Part shown: piece by piece, positions 17,155-31,164 of the stretch
Position numbering within the stretch: position 1 is the stretch's first letter
How the letters are laid out: every line of letters begins with the position of its first letter
DNA from: Myxococcota bacterium
Lineage (GTDB): Bacteria; Myxococcota_A; UBA796; UBA9615; JAKLKC01
Assembly: GCA_023150875.1 (NCBI GenBank)
Contig: JAKLKC010000047.1
Span: 1 to 53,142 of the forward strand
Direction: 5' to 3'
Length of the DNA stretch: 53,142 nucleotides
The notes under the pieces: model-generated
The model's database searches: none
Seen by the model: the letters and a program-made list of their open reading frames with translations, nothing else
What the model was told of the DNA's origin: nothing
Made by a program: the position numbers and the translations under genes

Positions 17155-17793
17155 TCAGGGGATCCCGGCGATCTTGTGGACCTGGAGGCTCAGGCGCCAG
17201 CGGGGATGGGTGCGGCAGTACGCGATGGCCGCGGCGAGGTTCGCCCCGGCGTCGTCGCCGTCCCGAGGCTGGAGGAACCGGTGGGCGAAGTCCAGGTGCT
17301 CGACGCTCTCGGGGGTCACCTCCTGGGGGTGTACCAGCTTCAGCTCGTGCCCCGAGGTGACGACGAGGGTGGCCCCGGGTTTGGGGCTGACGCACACCCA
17401 GTCGACCCCCGCGGGCACCGGGAGCGTACCGTTGGTCTCCACCGCGACCTCGAAGCCGTCCCGGTGGCAGGCATCGATCAGGGCGGTGTCGAGCTGGAGC
17501 AGGGGCTCGCCGCCGGTGAAGACCACGTATCGGCCCGGCGCCTCTCCGGCGACCCGCCGCCACTGGGCCCCGATGGCGGCGGCCAGCGCGCCGGCGTCGG
17601 GAAAGCGCCCGCCTCCGGCGCCGTCGGTGCCGACGAAGTCGGTGTCGCAGAACCAGCACGCCGCGGTGGAGCGGTCCTCCGGCCGCCCGTTCCACAGGTT
17701 GCATCCCGAGAAGCGGCAGAAGACCGAGGCCCGCCCCGAGCGGGCCCCCTCGCCCTGGAGGGTGTAGAAGAGTTCCTTGACGGAGTAGGCCAT
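17155..17793 (-). CDS. queE: 7-carboxy-7-deazaguanine synthase (radical SAM)
   Basis: A 212-residue enzyme that contracts 6-carboxy-tetrahydropterin to 7-carboxy-7-deazaguanine, the ring-forming step of queuosine and 7-deazapurine synthesis. It carries the QueE-specific cluster motif CX14CX2C exactly (Cys31, Cys46, Cys49), 'YTLQGEG' at the N-terminus, 'VFTGGEPLLQ' (GGEP binds SAM), 'VETNGT', 'VSPKPG' and the typical C-terminal 'LSLQVHKIAGIP'. Length fits the proteobacterial type. ATG 17793 is the natural start. The other queuosine genes (queC, queD, queF) are not in the window, so it is a stand-alone pathway gene here. It is divergent from the propeller protein gene, with overlapping promoter sequences between them. 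Confidence 0.95.
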   Translation of the reverse strand: MAYSVKELFYTLQGEGARSGRASVFCRFSGCNLWNGRPEDRSTAACWFCDTDFVGTDGAGGGRFPDAGALAAAIGAQWRRVAGEAPGRYVVFTGGEPLLQLDTALIDACHRDGFEVAVETNGTLPVPAGVDWVCVSPKPGATLVVTSGHELKLVHPQEVTPESVEHLDFAHRFLQPRDGDDAGANLAAAIAYCRTHPRWRLSLQVHKIAGIP

Positions 17794-17833
17794 GGTCCCG
17801 ACCCCCGGGAGCGCGGGACGAAGCCCCGCCCGG

Positions 17834-17871
17834 AAAAAAAATGAGGACCCGAGCGCCGCCTAGGCTATATC
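17834..17871. promoter_or_regulatory. Divergent promoter: A8 tract and near-palindromic TATA core
   Basis: GGCTATATCC at 17863-17872 reads as -10 TATATC on the plus strand and as TATAGC on the minus strand. An A8 run at 17834-17841 falls at about -37 to -44 of the plus-strand start, the position of a proximal UP element. It could serve the gene starting at 17981, while the reverse reading could serve queE. Confidence 0.4.
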
Positions 17872-17980
17872 CTCTCGGACGTCACGGACAGCGAGCAGGG
17901 CCGACCTCGGGCCCGGCGGGCCGACGAAGGCCGCGCGACCCCCAGGATTCGAGGCCCGCGAGAGGGCCGGGAGCGTGTGG

Positions 17981-19435
17981 ATGTCGGTCTGCGATTCTTG
18001 GCCCTCGGGCCTCGGACGGAGATGTGTGGCGGGCGTGGCGGCGGGCGGTCTCCTGCTGGCGGGGGGGGGCGTGGCCTTCGCGGACGCAGACGCCGACGGC
18101 GACGAGCCGTACTCGGCGGGTGGCTCGGACTGCGACGATCGCGATCCCCTCCTCAACGGCCGGGACGTCGACGGGGACGGCTTCAGCTCCTGCGAAGGGG
18201 ACTGCGCGGACTCCGACGGCGCGACCTTCCCCGACCGCCCCGCCTCGTCGGGGTTCAACCGGGTGTGCACGCCGCTCATCAGCCAGGGAGCGGCGGGGAG
18301 CTGGAACGAGCGCCAGGTGGTCCAGCCCTCGGTGCTGTGGGACGGAACGCGCTACCGCATGTACTACCGGGGGCACTACTCCGCCAGCAGCACGGCCTTC
18401 GGCGTGGCGACGTCCATCAACGGGCGGTCCTGGGCGAACTCGCCCCTGAACCCTGTGTTCACAAAGGGGGCGACCGGGACCTGGGACTCCTTCGGGATCG
18501 CCGGCCCGTGGGTGGTGCACGACCCGGACGACCCTTCCGCCCCATGGAAGCTCTACTACCACGCCAAGGACCAGGTGGCGGGGACCCGAGCCATCGGCCT
18601 GGCGACGTCGAGCAACGGGTACAACTGGACGCGCTACGGCACGGGTCCCGTGCTCGACCACGGCGCCGGGGCGGACTACGACGCCAAGAGCGCCCACGCG
18701 CCGGCCGTCTTCGTGGTGGACGGCGTGTACCACATGTACTACAGCGCCAAGGACGCCACGAGCATCTACACCATCGCCCACGCCACCTCTCTCGATGGCG
18801 GCTACACCTGGAGCAAGGACGCGGACCCCGTCCTGTACGCCAACCCGGGCAAGTGGGACAGCCAGCGCGTGAGCCACGTGTGGGCCCAGCCCCTCGGCGA
18901 GGGCGTGCAGTTCCTCTACTCGGGGGCCAACAACACGGACTTCCTCGCCATCGGCGGCGGGATGGGGGAGGCCACGGACGATCCCTGGTCCCGGGACAGC
19001 GACGATCCCTACCTCTGGGACGGTCCGCCGGGTGCCTTCGACGACGCCGCCGTCTACGGCGGGCAGATCGAGCTCTTCTCGTCCGGGGAGTGGATGTTCT
19101 ACGGCGGCCTGGACGCGCCGGGGGACACCGCGAACGGCAAGATCGGCCGGGCGGTGAACTGGTTCCCCTCCCTCTCGGTGGACGCCGTGGGGGCGGTGAC
19201 CTACGGGCGGCAGGTGGCCATCACGGGCCGGGTCCAGGACACCGCGCCGGAGACCGCCGACGTCTACGTCCTCGATCATCGCCGCCGAGTCCTCGGCTGG
19301 GCCGCCCCGGACGAGGACGGCTGGTTCGAGGTCGTCGTCGACGACTGGCATGGCTACAAGATGTGGTCCGTCGAGGTGTTCGACGCCGGCGGACTCTCCG
19401 CCCGCCGGGACATCAGCCTGACCCTCTCCCCCTGA
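17981..19435 (+). CDS. Exported MopE-motif protein with glycosidase-like five-bladed propeller
   Basis: A 484-residue protein. ATG 17981 was preferred over GTG 17975 because GGGAG ends 7 bases before it. The signal peptide ends near residue 33 (GVAFA-DAD). Two short MopE-type metal motifs follow ('GGSDCDDRDP' and 'DVDGDGFSSCEGDCADSDG', to about residue 75). Residues about 95-385 look like a five-bladed propeller of the GH43/GH32/GH130 style: 'VVQPSVLWDGTRYRMYY', 'WVVHDPDDPSAPWKLYYHAK', 'HAPAVFVVDGVYHMYYSA'. A C-terminal Ig-like domain (about 395-480) has 'VAITGRV…GWFEVVVDDW'. Sugar hydrolysis is possible but catalytic acids cannot be fixed from sequence alone; it may be only a carbohydrate-binding surface protein. 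Confidence 0.75.
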   Translation: MSVCDSWPSGLGRRCVAGVAAGGLLLAGGGVAFADADADGDEPYSAGGSDCDDRDPLLNGRDVDGDGFSSCEGDCADSDGATFPDRPASSGFNRVCTPLISQGAAGSWNERQVVQPSVLWDGTRYRMYYRGHYSASSTAFGVATSINGRSWANSPLNPVFTKGATGTWDSFGIAGPWVVHDPDDPSAPWKLYYHAKDQVAGTRAIGLATSSNGYNWTRYGTGPVLDHGAGADYDAKSAHAPAVFVVDGVYHMYYSAKDATSIYTIAHATSLDGGYTWSKDADPVLYANPGKWDSQRVSHVWAQPLGEGVQFLYSGANNTDFLAIGGGMGEATDDPWSRDSDDPYLWDGPPGAFDDAAVYGGQIELFSSGEWMFYGGLDAPGDTANGKIGRAVNWFPSLSVDAVGAVTYGRQVAITGRVQDTAPETADVYVLDHRRRVLGWAAPDEDGWFEVVVDDWHGYKMWSVEVFDAGGLSARRDISLTLSP

Positions 19436-19710
19436 TCCCACGCCTTCCCGCGAGGATCCGCTCCTCCCCGGGAATCCCCTCCAGCACGCCATCGGCCCCA
19501 GACATCCCTGACGAGGCGGCCTTCCCGGCCTCGGTGGGACCGCTCTTCGTCCCGTGCTCCCGCCCGCGGGCGGATGGGGTCGGGGGCTGGCTACGGCTCG
19601 CCTGATTCGCCGAGCGGAGGCTCGGGCGCGTGCACGTCCACGGACGCGGGCACGGATCCATCATTGCCCATCCGTTTGCCGCCCAGAGCCCCAGGTCTCC
19701 CCGCTCTTCC

Positions 19711-19759
19711 CTCTGTGTTCTCTGTGGGCCCCGGACGGGCCGCTCTGTGCCTCTGTGGG
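19711..19759 (+). repeat. CTCTGTG direct-repeat block
   Basis: Two near-identical units (19711-19728 and 19743-19759) each consist of CTCTGTG, one or two bases, then CTCTGTGGG. They flank a GC-rich 14-base spacer containing a CCCG/CGGG hairpin. The block is non-coding and close to the hairpin array. Confidence 0.7.
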
Positions 19760-19865
19760 CGCGCCAAGGACGGCGAGCCATTTACGACCGCTGGCAGTCA
19801 TCTCGAACCGCGCTGGGTGGCAGCCGGACAGGCATGGAAGAGACCAGGAGGAAAATCAGGCCGGA

Positions 19866-19925
19866 GCGCGCCGGAGTTGGGAGGGGGAGGGGGAGGGGCC
19901 TTCTTTTATTGTTACCCCGGCGCGC
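19866..19925 (+). ncRNA. Hairpin copy 1 with G-rich conserved loop (candidate structured RNA/DNA element)
   Basis: GCGCGCCGG (19866-19874) pairs perfectly with CCGGCGCGC (19917-19925) and encloses a 42-base loop. The loop holds a 31-base core (19877-19907), four G-runs separated by single A's followed by CCTTCTTTT, that is identical to the core of copy 2. The stems of the two copies differ in sequence but both pair, as expected when structure is conserved. GGAAGAGAC lies upstream at 19836-19844. Transcription and strand are unproven. Confidence 0.5.
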
Positions 19926-19943
19926 ACCGACCTGAAGCTTGCA

Positions 19944-19984
19944 GCGACTCCGCCGGAGGGCCCCAAGGAGCCCTGGGGAGTCGC
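19944..19984 (+). other. Middle hairpin between the two G-rich hairpins
   Basis: GCGACTCC (19944-19951) pairs with GGAGTCGC (19977-19984). An inner stem AGGGC (19957-19961) pairs with GCCCT (19970-19974) around an 8-base loop. It sits almost exactly between the two G-rich hairpins and may belong to one structure. Confidence 0.45.
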
Positions 19985-20001
19985 GGACGACTGTGGGAAG
20001 A

Positions 20002-20072
20002 GACGGAACGCGGCGGTTTGGGAGGGGGAGGGGGAGGGGCCTTCTTTTTTGTTTTTCCCGCCGCGTTCCGTC
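20002..20072 (+). ncRNA. Hairpin copy 2 with G-rich conserved loop
   Basis: GACGGAACGCGGCGG (20002-20016) pairs perfectly over 15 bases with CCGCCGCGTTCCGTC (20058-20072) and encloses a 41-base loop. The 31-base core at 20018-20048 is identical to copy 1, 141 bases away, while the stem is different and longer. A second GGAAGAGAC overlaps the stem base (19996-20004). The T-run is inside the loop, so it is not an ordinary intrinsic terminator. Confidence 0.5.
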
Positions 20073-20123
20073 ACTGATACCTATCGGAACGGCCGCCGGG
20101 AACTGAAGCCCGCGGGACTCCCC

Positions 20124-20543
20124 TCAACCCCTTCCGGGACCGGGGCGGGCGAAGCCCACCGGCCGGCTGGGGCCGGCGGTCTCGCGGTGGGCCACGGACA
20201 CGATCCCGTTCTCCTCGTCCAGGAGCACGACCCGGGGGACGTGACGCCTCGCCTCCTCCTCCTCCATGTCCGCGAAGGTGGCGACGATCACCCGGTCTCC
20301 CGGGCGGACGTGATGGGCGGCAGCGCCGTTGATGCAGACGGTGCGGCTGCCCCTCTCCCCCTTCAGGGCGTAGGTCGCCAGGCGCGCACCGTTGGTCACG
20401 TCCCAGATCTCGACCCTCTCGTGCTCCAGGATGTCGGCGGCCTCCATGAGGTCGACGTCGATGGTGACCGATCCCTCGTACTCGAGGTCCGCCGCCGTCA
20501 CCGTGGCCCGGTGCAGCTTGCTTTTGAACATGCTCAGGCGCAT
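20124..20543 (-). CDS. panD: Aspartate 1-decarboxylase proenzyme
   Basis: A 139-residue pyruvoyl enzyme that decarboxylates L-aspartate to beta-alanine for pantothenate and coenzyme A synthesis. The self-cleavage site is present as Gly24-Ser25 in 'EYEGSVTID', with Lys9 and His11 in 'KSKLHRA' and Tyr22. Later '[11 protein letters not shown]', '[16 protein letters not shown]', '[12 protein letters not shown]' and '[10 protein letters not shown]' follow the family closely. ATG 20543 aligns with the E. coli start; an internal ATG at 20531 is less likely. A TATCCT box lies 17 bases upstream. The C-terminus carries about 20 extra residues rich in Pro, Gly and Arg. No other pan genes are nearby. Confidence 0.95.
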   Translation of the reverse strand: MRLSMFKSKLHRATVTAADLEYEGSVTIDVDLMEAADILEHERVEIWDVTNGARLATYALKGERGSRTVCINGAAAHHVRPGDRVIVATFADMEEEEARRHVPRVVLLDEENGIVSVAHRETAGPSRPVGFARPGPGRG

Positions 20544-20559
20544 GGGGGCTCCGCGGGGA

Positions 20560-20565
20560 AGGATA
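20560..20565 (-). promoter_or_regulatory. Candidate -10 box TATCCT for panD
   Basis: On the minus strand, TATCCT ends 17 bases before ATG 20543, giving a leader of about 10 bases. It separates panD from the giant gene that ends at 20638. Confidence 0.4.
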
Positions 20566-20637
20566 GAGGGCGCGGGGCGGGCGGGCAACAGCGGGGGCGG
20601 GGAAGGGGGGTCCGGCTGCCGGCCGGGGGGGCTCGGC

Positions 20638-27666
<7,029 letters not shown>

Positions 27667-27701
27667 GACACACCTCCCGCCCGGCCCGCCGAGCAGGCGG
27701 C

Positions 27702-27707
27702 ATCATA
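27702..27707 (-). promoter_or_regulatory. Candidate -10 box TATGAT for the giant gene
   Basis: On the minus strand, TATGAT lies 36 bases before ATG 27666, with a possible -35 TTGCCC at 27727-27732 (19-base spacer). Confidence 0.45.
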
Positions 27708-27799
27708 GCCGACAGCGGGCGAGCCGGGGCAAGCGGAAAAGGGGCACACACGAGGGCGCTACGCGCGCCCCACCCGGCTCCCGTGCCCTGCCCCGGTGC

Positions 27800-27805
27800 T
27801 TGACA
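27800..27805 (+). promoter_or_regulatory. Consensus -35 TTGACA upstream of cysC
   Basis: A perfect TTGACA, but the bases 17 downstream (GACGCT) do not resemble a -10 box. It might belong to an activator-dependent promoter or be chance. Confidence 0.25.
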
Positions 27806-27874
27806 GGCCGCCGCCTTCCGGTGACGCTGCTCGTCGGCGCGCGGGCCCGGCCCGCGGCCGGGGAGCGCGACCCG

Positions 27875-28483
27875 ATGCCCTCGTCCCGTGGTGTCACCGT
27901 CTGGTTCACCGGCCTTCCCTCGTCGGGGAAGTCCACGGTGGCGCAGAAGCTCGCCCGCCTGCTGGCGGACCGGGGCGTGGCGACGGAGGTCTTCGACGGA
28001 GACCAGGTCCGGAGCCACCTCTCGAAGGGCCTGGGCTTCACCCGGGAGGACCGGGACTCCAACGTCGAGCGGATCGGCCTGGTGTGCGGCCTGCTGACCC
28101 GGAACGGGGTCGTCGCCATCGCCGCGTGCGTCTCCCCCTACCGCGCCGCCCGGGAGGCGGTGCGGGAGCGGATCGGCGACTTCGTCGAGGTGTACGTCGC
28201 CACGCCGCTGGAGGCGTGCGAGCGCCGGGACCCCAAGGGCCGGTACGCCGCCGCGAGGCGGGGGGATCTCGCCCGCTTCACGGGGATCGACGACCCCTAC
28301 GAGGCCCCGGACCACCCCGAGGTCCGCCTCGATTGTTCCGTCGACCCCCCTGAGCTGTGCGCCGCCCAGGTGCTGGCGTTCCTGGAGCGCCGGGGCTATG
28401 TGCCCCCCCTCGCCGGCACCCCTTCGGGCGGCGACGACGAGGACGCGCTTCGCAAGAGGCTGGAGGACCTGGGCTACCTCTAG
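27875..28483 (+). CDS. cysC: Adenylylsulfate (APS) kinase
   Basis: A 202-residue P-loop kinase that phosphorylates adenosine 5'-phosphosulfate to PAPS. It has Walker A GLPSSGKST (residues 13-21), the substrate motif 'FDGDQVRSHLSKGLGFTRED' (about 40-59), 'AACVSPYRAAREAVRE' and 'EVYVATPLEACERRDPKGRYA', all typical of CysC. ATG 27875 follows GGGAG; the upstream in-frame sequence does not look coding. The C-terminal about 25 residues (acidic 'GGDDEDALRKRLEDLGYL') extend beyond the core. The neighbouring SLC13-type permease and CysQ-like phosphatase fit a sulfate-assimilation or sulfation role. No ATP sulfurylase (cysD/N or sat) is in the window. Confidence 0.93.
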   Translation: MPSSRGVTVWFTGLPSSGKSTVAQKLARLLADRGVATEVFDGDQVRSHLSKGLGFTREDRDSNVERIGLVCGLLTRNGVVAIAACVSPYRAAREAVRERIGDFVEVYVATPLEACERRDPKGRYAAARRGDLARFTGIDDPYEAPDHPEVRLDCSVDPPELCAAQVLAFLERRGYVPPLAGTPSGGDDEDALRKRLEDLGYL

Positions 28484-28595
28484 CCCAGCCCCCGGCGGAA
28501 GCCGGCCCGATCCCTCGCGGACTGCTTCGACCTGTAGAGGCGCGCCCCCCCTGTCATCCCGAGCCCCCGACGCCCTTCCCGAGTCCCCCGAGCCG

Positions 28596-30062
28596 GTGGC
28601 CGCCGCCCCAGCACCGGCCCCCGGGCGCCCACCGCGGCCGGCGGGACCACCGGCGGGGCGGCCGGCGGTCTCTCCCCGGCGCCTCCTGAGCCTCCTGGTC
28701 GGCGTCGCCATCGTGCTTGCGGGGGTCGTGGTGCCACCCCCCGAAGGGCTCACCCCCGAGGGCTTCCGGGCGATCCTCCTTCTCTCCGGCGCCGTCACCC
28801 TGTGGGTGACCCAGCCCATCGACCTCGCGGCCACCGCCCTCCTGGGGATGGCGCTGATCCCGGTGCTGGGCATCCTGCCCGCCAAGGACTCCTTCGCCCT
28901 CTTCGGCAACCAGGCGGTCTTCTTCGTCCTCGGCGTCTTCGTGCTCGCCGCCGTGCTCATGAAGACCGGCCTCGCCACCCGCGCCGCCCTGTCCCTCCTG
29001 TCCCGCTTCGACAGCTCCCCCGCGCGCCTCGCCAACGCCGTGCTCCTGATGTCGGTGCTGGGCTGCGGCCTGCTGGTGAGCCACGCCGTGGCGGCGATCC
29101 TCTTCCCCATCCTGCTGGAGGTCTGCCGGGCCCTGGGGCTGGTCCACGGCAAGAGCGCCTACGCCCGGAGGCTGCTGCTGTCCATGGCGTGGGGGACGAT
29201 CGTGGGCTCGAACCTGACCTTCCTCTCCAGCGTGAGGGTGGGTCTCGCCCTGGGGCTGCTCGCCGAGCACGACGCGAAGGTGGGGGGAGGGGAGGGGATC
29301 TCGTTCCTCTTCTGGCTGGCGGGCTCCGTCGTCCCGGTGGGGGTGATGACGCTGCTGGTGATGGCCGTCCTCTCCCGGGCCCACCGCGGCGAGAGACTCG
29401 AGATGGGCCCGGCCGTGGACCTGCTCCGCCGCCGCGTCGAGGACCTGGGCCCCATGAAGAGGGACGAGTTCGTAGCCCTGGCGAGCCTGGTGGCGATGCT
29501 GGTGGGCATGGTGGCCTTCGGGCCGACCTACGGCTTCGGCACCATCGCGGTCCTCGCCGCGGGCGTGAACTTCGTCGGGGGATCGGTCTCGTTCGAGGCG
29601 ACGGAGAAGTACGTGTCCTGGGGGATCATCCTGCTGTTCGGGGGCGCGGTGGCCATGGCCTCGGCCCTGGAGCGCACCGGCGGCGTCGAGTGGATCGTGG
29701 AGATGGTGGTCCCCTCGGGGCGCGTGCATCCGCTGGTGCTGGTGGGGGTGATCGCCTACCTGTGCATCGTACTGACCGAGTTCGCCTCCAACTCCGCGGT
29801 GATCGCCGCGCTGCTGCCCGTGTGCATGGTGGTGGCGGACCGCCTGGGGCTGCCGGCGAGGGCGATGGTGTTCGCCACGGTGATCCCCGCGGGGCTGGCG
29901 TTCATGCTGCCCACGGGGACGCCGGCGATGGCGATGGTGCACTCGTCGGGCTACCTGCGGTCCCGGGACTCCGCGCTCCCAGGGCTGGTGTTGGTCCACC
30001 TCGCCTGGGTCGTGGTCATGCTGGTGGCGTGGCTCTGGTGGCCGGTCATCGGGCTGAGGTGA
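28596..30062 (+). CDS. SLC13/DASS-family permease (possible sulfate transporter)
   Basis: A 488-residue inner-membrane protein with about 11-12 hydrophobic helices, starting 'LLSLLVGVAIVLAGVVVPPP'. The DASS/SLC13 signature regions are 'TLWVTQPIDLAATALLGMALIP', here split as TLWVTQPIDLA then ATALLGMALIP, 'FVLTEF'-like 'IVLTEFASNSAVIAALLPV' and 'FMLPTGTPAMAMVHSSGY' near the C-terminus. Both SNT-like hairpins ('GSNLTFLSS' and 'TEFASNSA') are present and would bind sodium and the anion. GTG 28596 was chosen because upstream sequence is low-complexity Pro/Ala; the true start is uncertain. Adjacency to cysC favours sulfate over dicarboxylates, but this is inference. Confidence 0.85.
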   Translation: MAAAPAPAPGRPPRPAGPPAGRPAVSPRRLLSLLVGVAIVLAGVVVPPPEGLTPEGFRAILLLSGAVTLWVTQPIDLAATALLGMALIPVLGILPAKDSFALFGNQAVFFVLGVFVLAAVLMKTGLATRAALSLLSRFDSSPARLANAVLLMSVLGCGLLVSHAVAAILFPILLEVCRALGLVHGKSAYARRLLLSMAWGTIVGSNLTFLSSVRVGLALGLLAEHDAKVGGGEGISFLFWLAGSVVPVGVMTLLVMAVLSRAHRGERLEMGPAVDLLRRRVEDLGPMKRDEFVALASLVAMLVGMVAFGPTYGFGTIAVLAAGVNFVGGSVSFEATEKYVSWGIILLFGGAVAMASALERTGGVEWIVEMVVPSGRVHPLVLVGVIAYLCIVLTEFASNSAVIAALLPVCMVVADRLGLPARAMVFATVIPAGLAFMLPTGTPAMAMVHSSGYLRSRDSALPGLVLVHLAWVVVMLVAWLWWPVIGLR

Positions 30063-30074
30063 GGAGGGTCTGCC

Positions 30075-30530
30075 GTGTCGTCCCGCATCCTGGTCGCCCT
30101 GGCCACCACCCGGCACTCCGACGAGCTCGGCCCCCGGGCTGTCGAGGAGGCGAAGGCCCTCGGCCTGCCCCTCACCCTGCTCCTCGTCACCGAGCGCGAG
30201 GAGATCGACCGGGTCTACCAGCTCCGGTCCGATCCCCTCCTCCTCGGCCCCCGCCCCCTGGAGGAGATCCTGGGCGAGATTGAGGAGGAGCACCGACGGA
30301 TGCTGGAGCGCCAGGAGTCGGAGATCGAGCGGCTCGCCGTGCGGGAGGGGGTGGACGTGGAGACCATCGCCGTGGCGGGCCGCTACGAGGACGAGCTGGC
30401 CCGCGCGATCCAGGCGGGCGACTACCGGGTGATCTACTGGCTGAAGCTGAACCGGGGCTTCCTCGCCCGCTTCTTCCTGGGAGCCGACGCCGCGGAGGTG
30501 GTGCGGGTGGAGCGCCGCAGGGGAAGCTGA
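30075..30530 (+). CDS. UspA-like universal stress protein domain
   Basis: A 151-residue protein from GTG 30075, with a strong GAGGAGGG 6 bases upstream. It starts 'RILVALATTRHSDELGPRAVEEA', the first strand and helix of the Usp fold, and continues with 'LPLTLLLVTER', a long charged helix and 'VETIAVAGRYEDELARAIQ'. The usual C-terminal ATP-binding motif GxxGx(9)G(S/T) is not seen; the region reads 'KLNRGFLARFFLGADAAEVV', so it is probably a non-ATP-binding UspFG-unlike type. It is only 12 bases behind the permease gene. UspA domains often regulate neighbouring transporters, and a role tied to the permease is plausible. Confidence 0.75.
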   Translation: MSSRILVALATTRHSDELGPRAVEEAKALGLPLTLLLVTEREEIDRVYQLRSDPLLLGPRPLEEILGEIEEEHRRMLERQESEIERLAVREGVDVETIAVAGRYEDELARAIQAGDYRVIYWLKLNRGFLARFFLGADAAEVVRVERRRGS

Positions 30531-30537
30531 GGACCGG

Positions 30538-30552
30538 GGGGCCCGGCGCCCC
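30538..30552. terminator. Weak bidirectional hairpin between convergent genes
   Basis: GGGGC pairs with GCCCC around CCGGC in the 25-base gap between the UspA-like gene and the convergent lipoprotein gene. There is no T-tract, so it is only a possible terminator. Confidence 0.2.
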
Positions 30553-30555
30553 GAG

Positions 30556-31080
30556 CTAGAACCGCGGCAGCCGGAAGCGGCCCTCGGTGAAGTCCACGGT
30601 CCCCCCCTCGCCGTCCTCGGCGACGAAGTCGAAGCACCCCACCAGGACGTCCCCCACCTCCCTCGCCTCGATGCGGAGCTCCCCCTGGGCTTCCCCCCGG
30701 GTGAGGTAGGAGCCCCCGGGGGGGCTCCAGACTGCGGATCCCCCGTCCGCGGCGCCTTCTCCCAGGCTGAAGACCGCGGGGAGCCCCCCCTCGATCACGG
30801 CGGTGACCGCCTCCCCATCCGCGTCGGTCCGCACCGTCACCGTGAGCAGGCCCCCCTGGCCGTCGGAGGCGGCGATCTGGAGATCTCCCCCCAGGTCCCA
30901 GATCCCGTTCGTCCCCAGCCAGTCCTCGCCGTCCAGCAGGGCGGTGACGTCGCCCTCGGCGAGCCCCTGGGCCCCGCAGGCCCCCGCGCCGTCGTCCGCG
31001 CCGTCGTCGTCGCCGTCCACCGGAGCCGGGGTGCAGGCGGCGGCCAGGATGGGGATCGCCAGGATGCGGAGGCGGGCCAT
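30556..31080 (-). CDS. Small predicted lipoprotein (DUF6252-like)
   Basis: A 174-residue protein from ATG 31080. The signal peptide is short, with lipobox AAAC (about residue 16), followed by an acidic Asp-rich tether. The body has 'VTALLDGEDWLGTNGIW', 'LTVTVRTDADGEAVTAVIEGG', 'GELRIEAREVGDVLVGCFDFVAED' (one run, here cut in use to its first parts) and 'VDFTEGRFRLPRF'. Such a sequence of strands, beginning with a 'W.A' element and ending in a strand with a C-terminal Phe, is seen in DUF6252-like beta proteins of unknown function. It has its own TATGCT promoter box and points away from the CysQ-like gene. Confidence 0.7.
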   Translation of the reverse strand: MARLRILAIPILAAACTPAPVDGDDDGADDGAGACGAQGLAEGDVTALLDGEDWLGTNGIWDLGGDLQIAASDGQGGLLTVTVRTDADGEAVTAVIEGGLPAVFSLGEGAADGGSAVWSPPGGSYLTRGEAQGELRIEAREVGDVLVGCFDFVAEDGEGGTVDFTEGRFRLPRF

Positions 31081-31105
31081 GGCCGGGATCCTCGGGGAGG
31101 GCCCG

Positions 31106-31111
31106 AGCATA
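31106..31111 (-). promoter_or_regulatory. Candidate -10 box TATGCT
   Basis: On the minus strand, TATGCT lies 26 bases before ATG 31080 of the small lipoprotein gene. Confidence 0.4.
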
Positions 31112-31152
31112 GCCCAGGCGCCGCCGGCCTTTCCAATCGCCTCCCCCCCGAC

Positions 31153-31158
31153 TACCCT
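31153..31158 (+). promoter_or_regulatory. Candidate -10 box TACCCT, leaderless
   Basis: TACCCT ends 7 bases before GTG 31165, so transcription would begin at or next to the start codon. There is no room for a Shine-Dalgarno, consistent with a leaderless message. Confidence 0.4.
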
Positions 31159-31164
31159 TCCCCC

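Larger units (their letters stand above)
19436..20123. other. 688-base gene-free stretch with repeats and hairpins
   Basis: No convincing gene is present. It contains a 14-base palindrome CCGCCCGCGGGCGG (19560-19573), a small CCGAGC/GCTCGG hairpin (19610-19625), a CTCTGTG repeat block and three larger hairpins described separately. Its T-rich runs are unusual for the window. It lies between the 3' ends of the propeller gene and panD, so it is not a classic promoter region for either. Confidence 0.7.

Noticed and set aside
19877-20060. G-rich hairpins read as simple intrinsic terminators
   Set aside because: The T-runs are inside the loops and do not follow a stem, and the paired copies with a conserved loop are not needed for termination.
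27800-27830. A full promoter for cysC based on TTGACA
   Set aside because: Only the -35 fits. The -10 position is GACGCT, so I list the site but do not claim a complete promoter.
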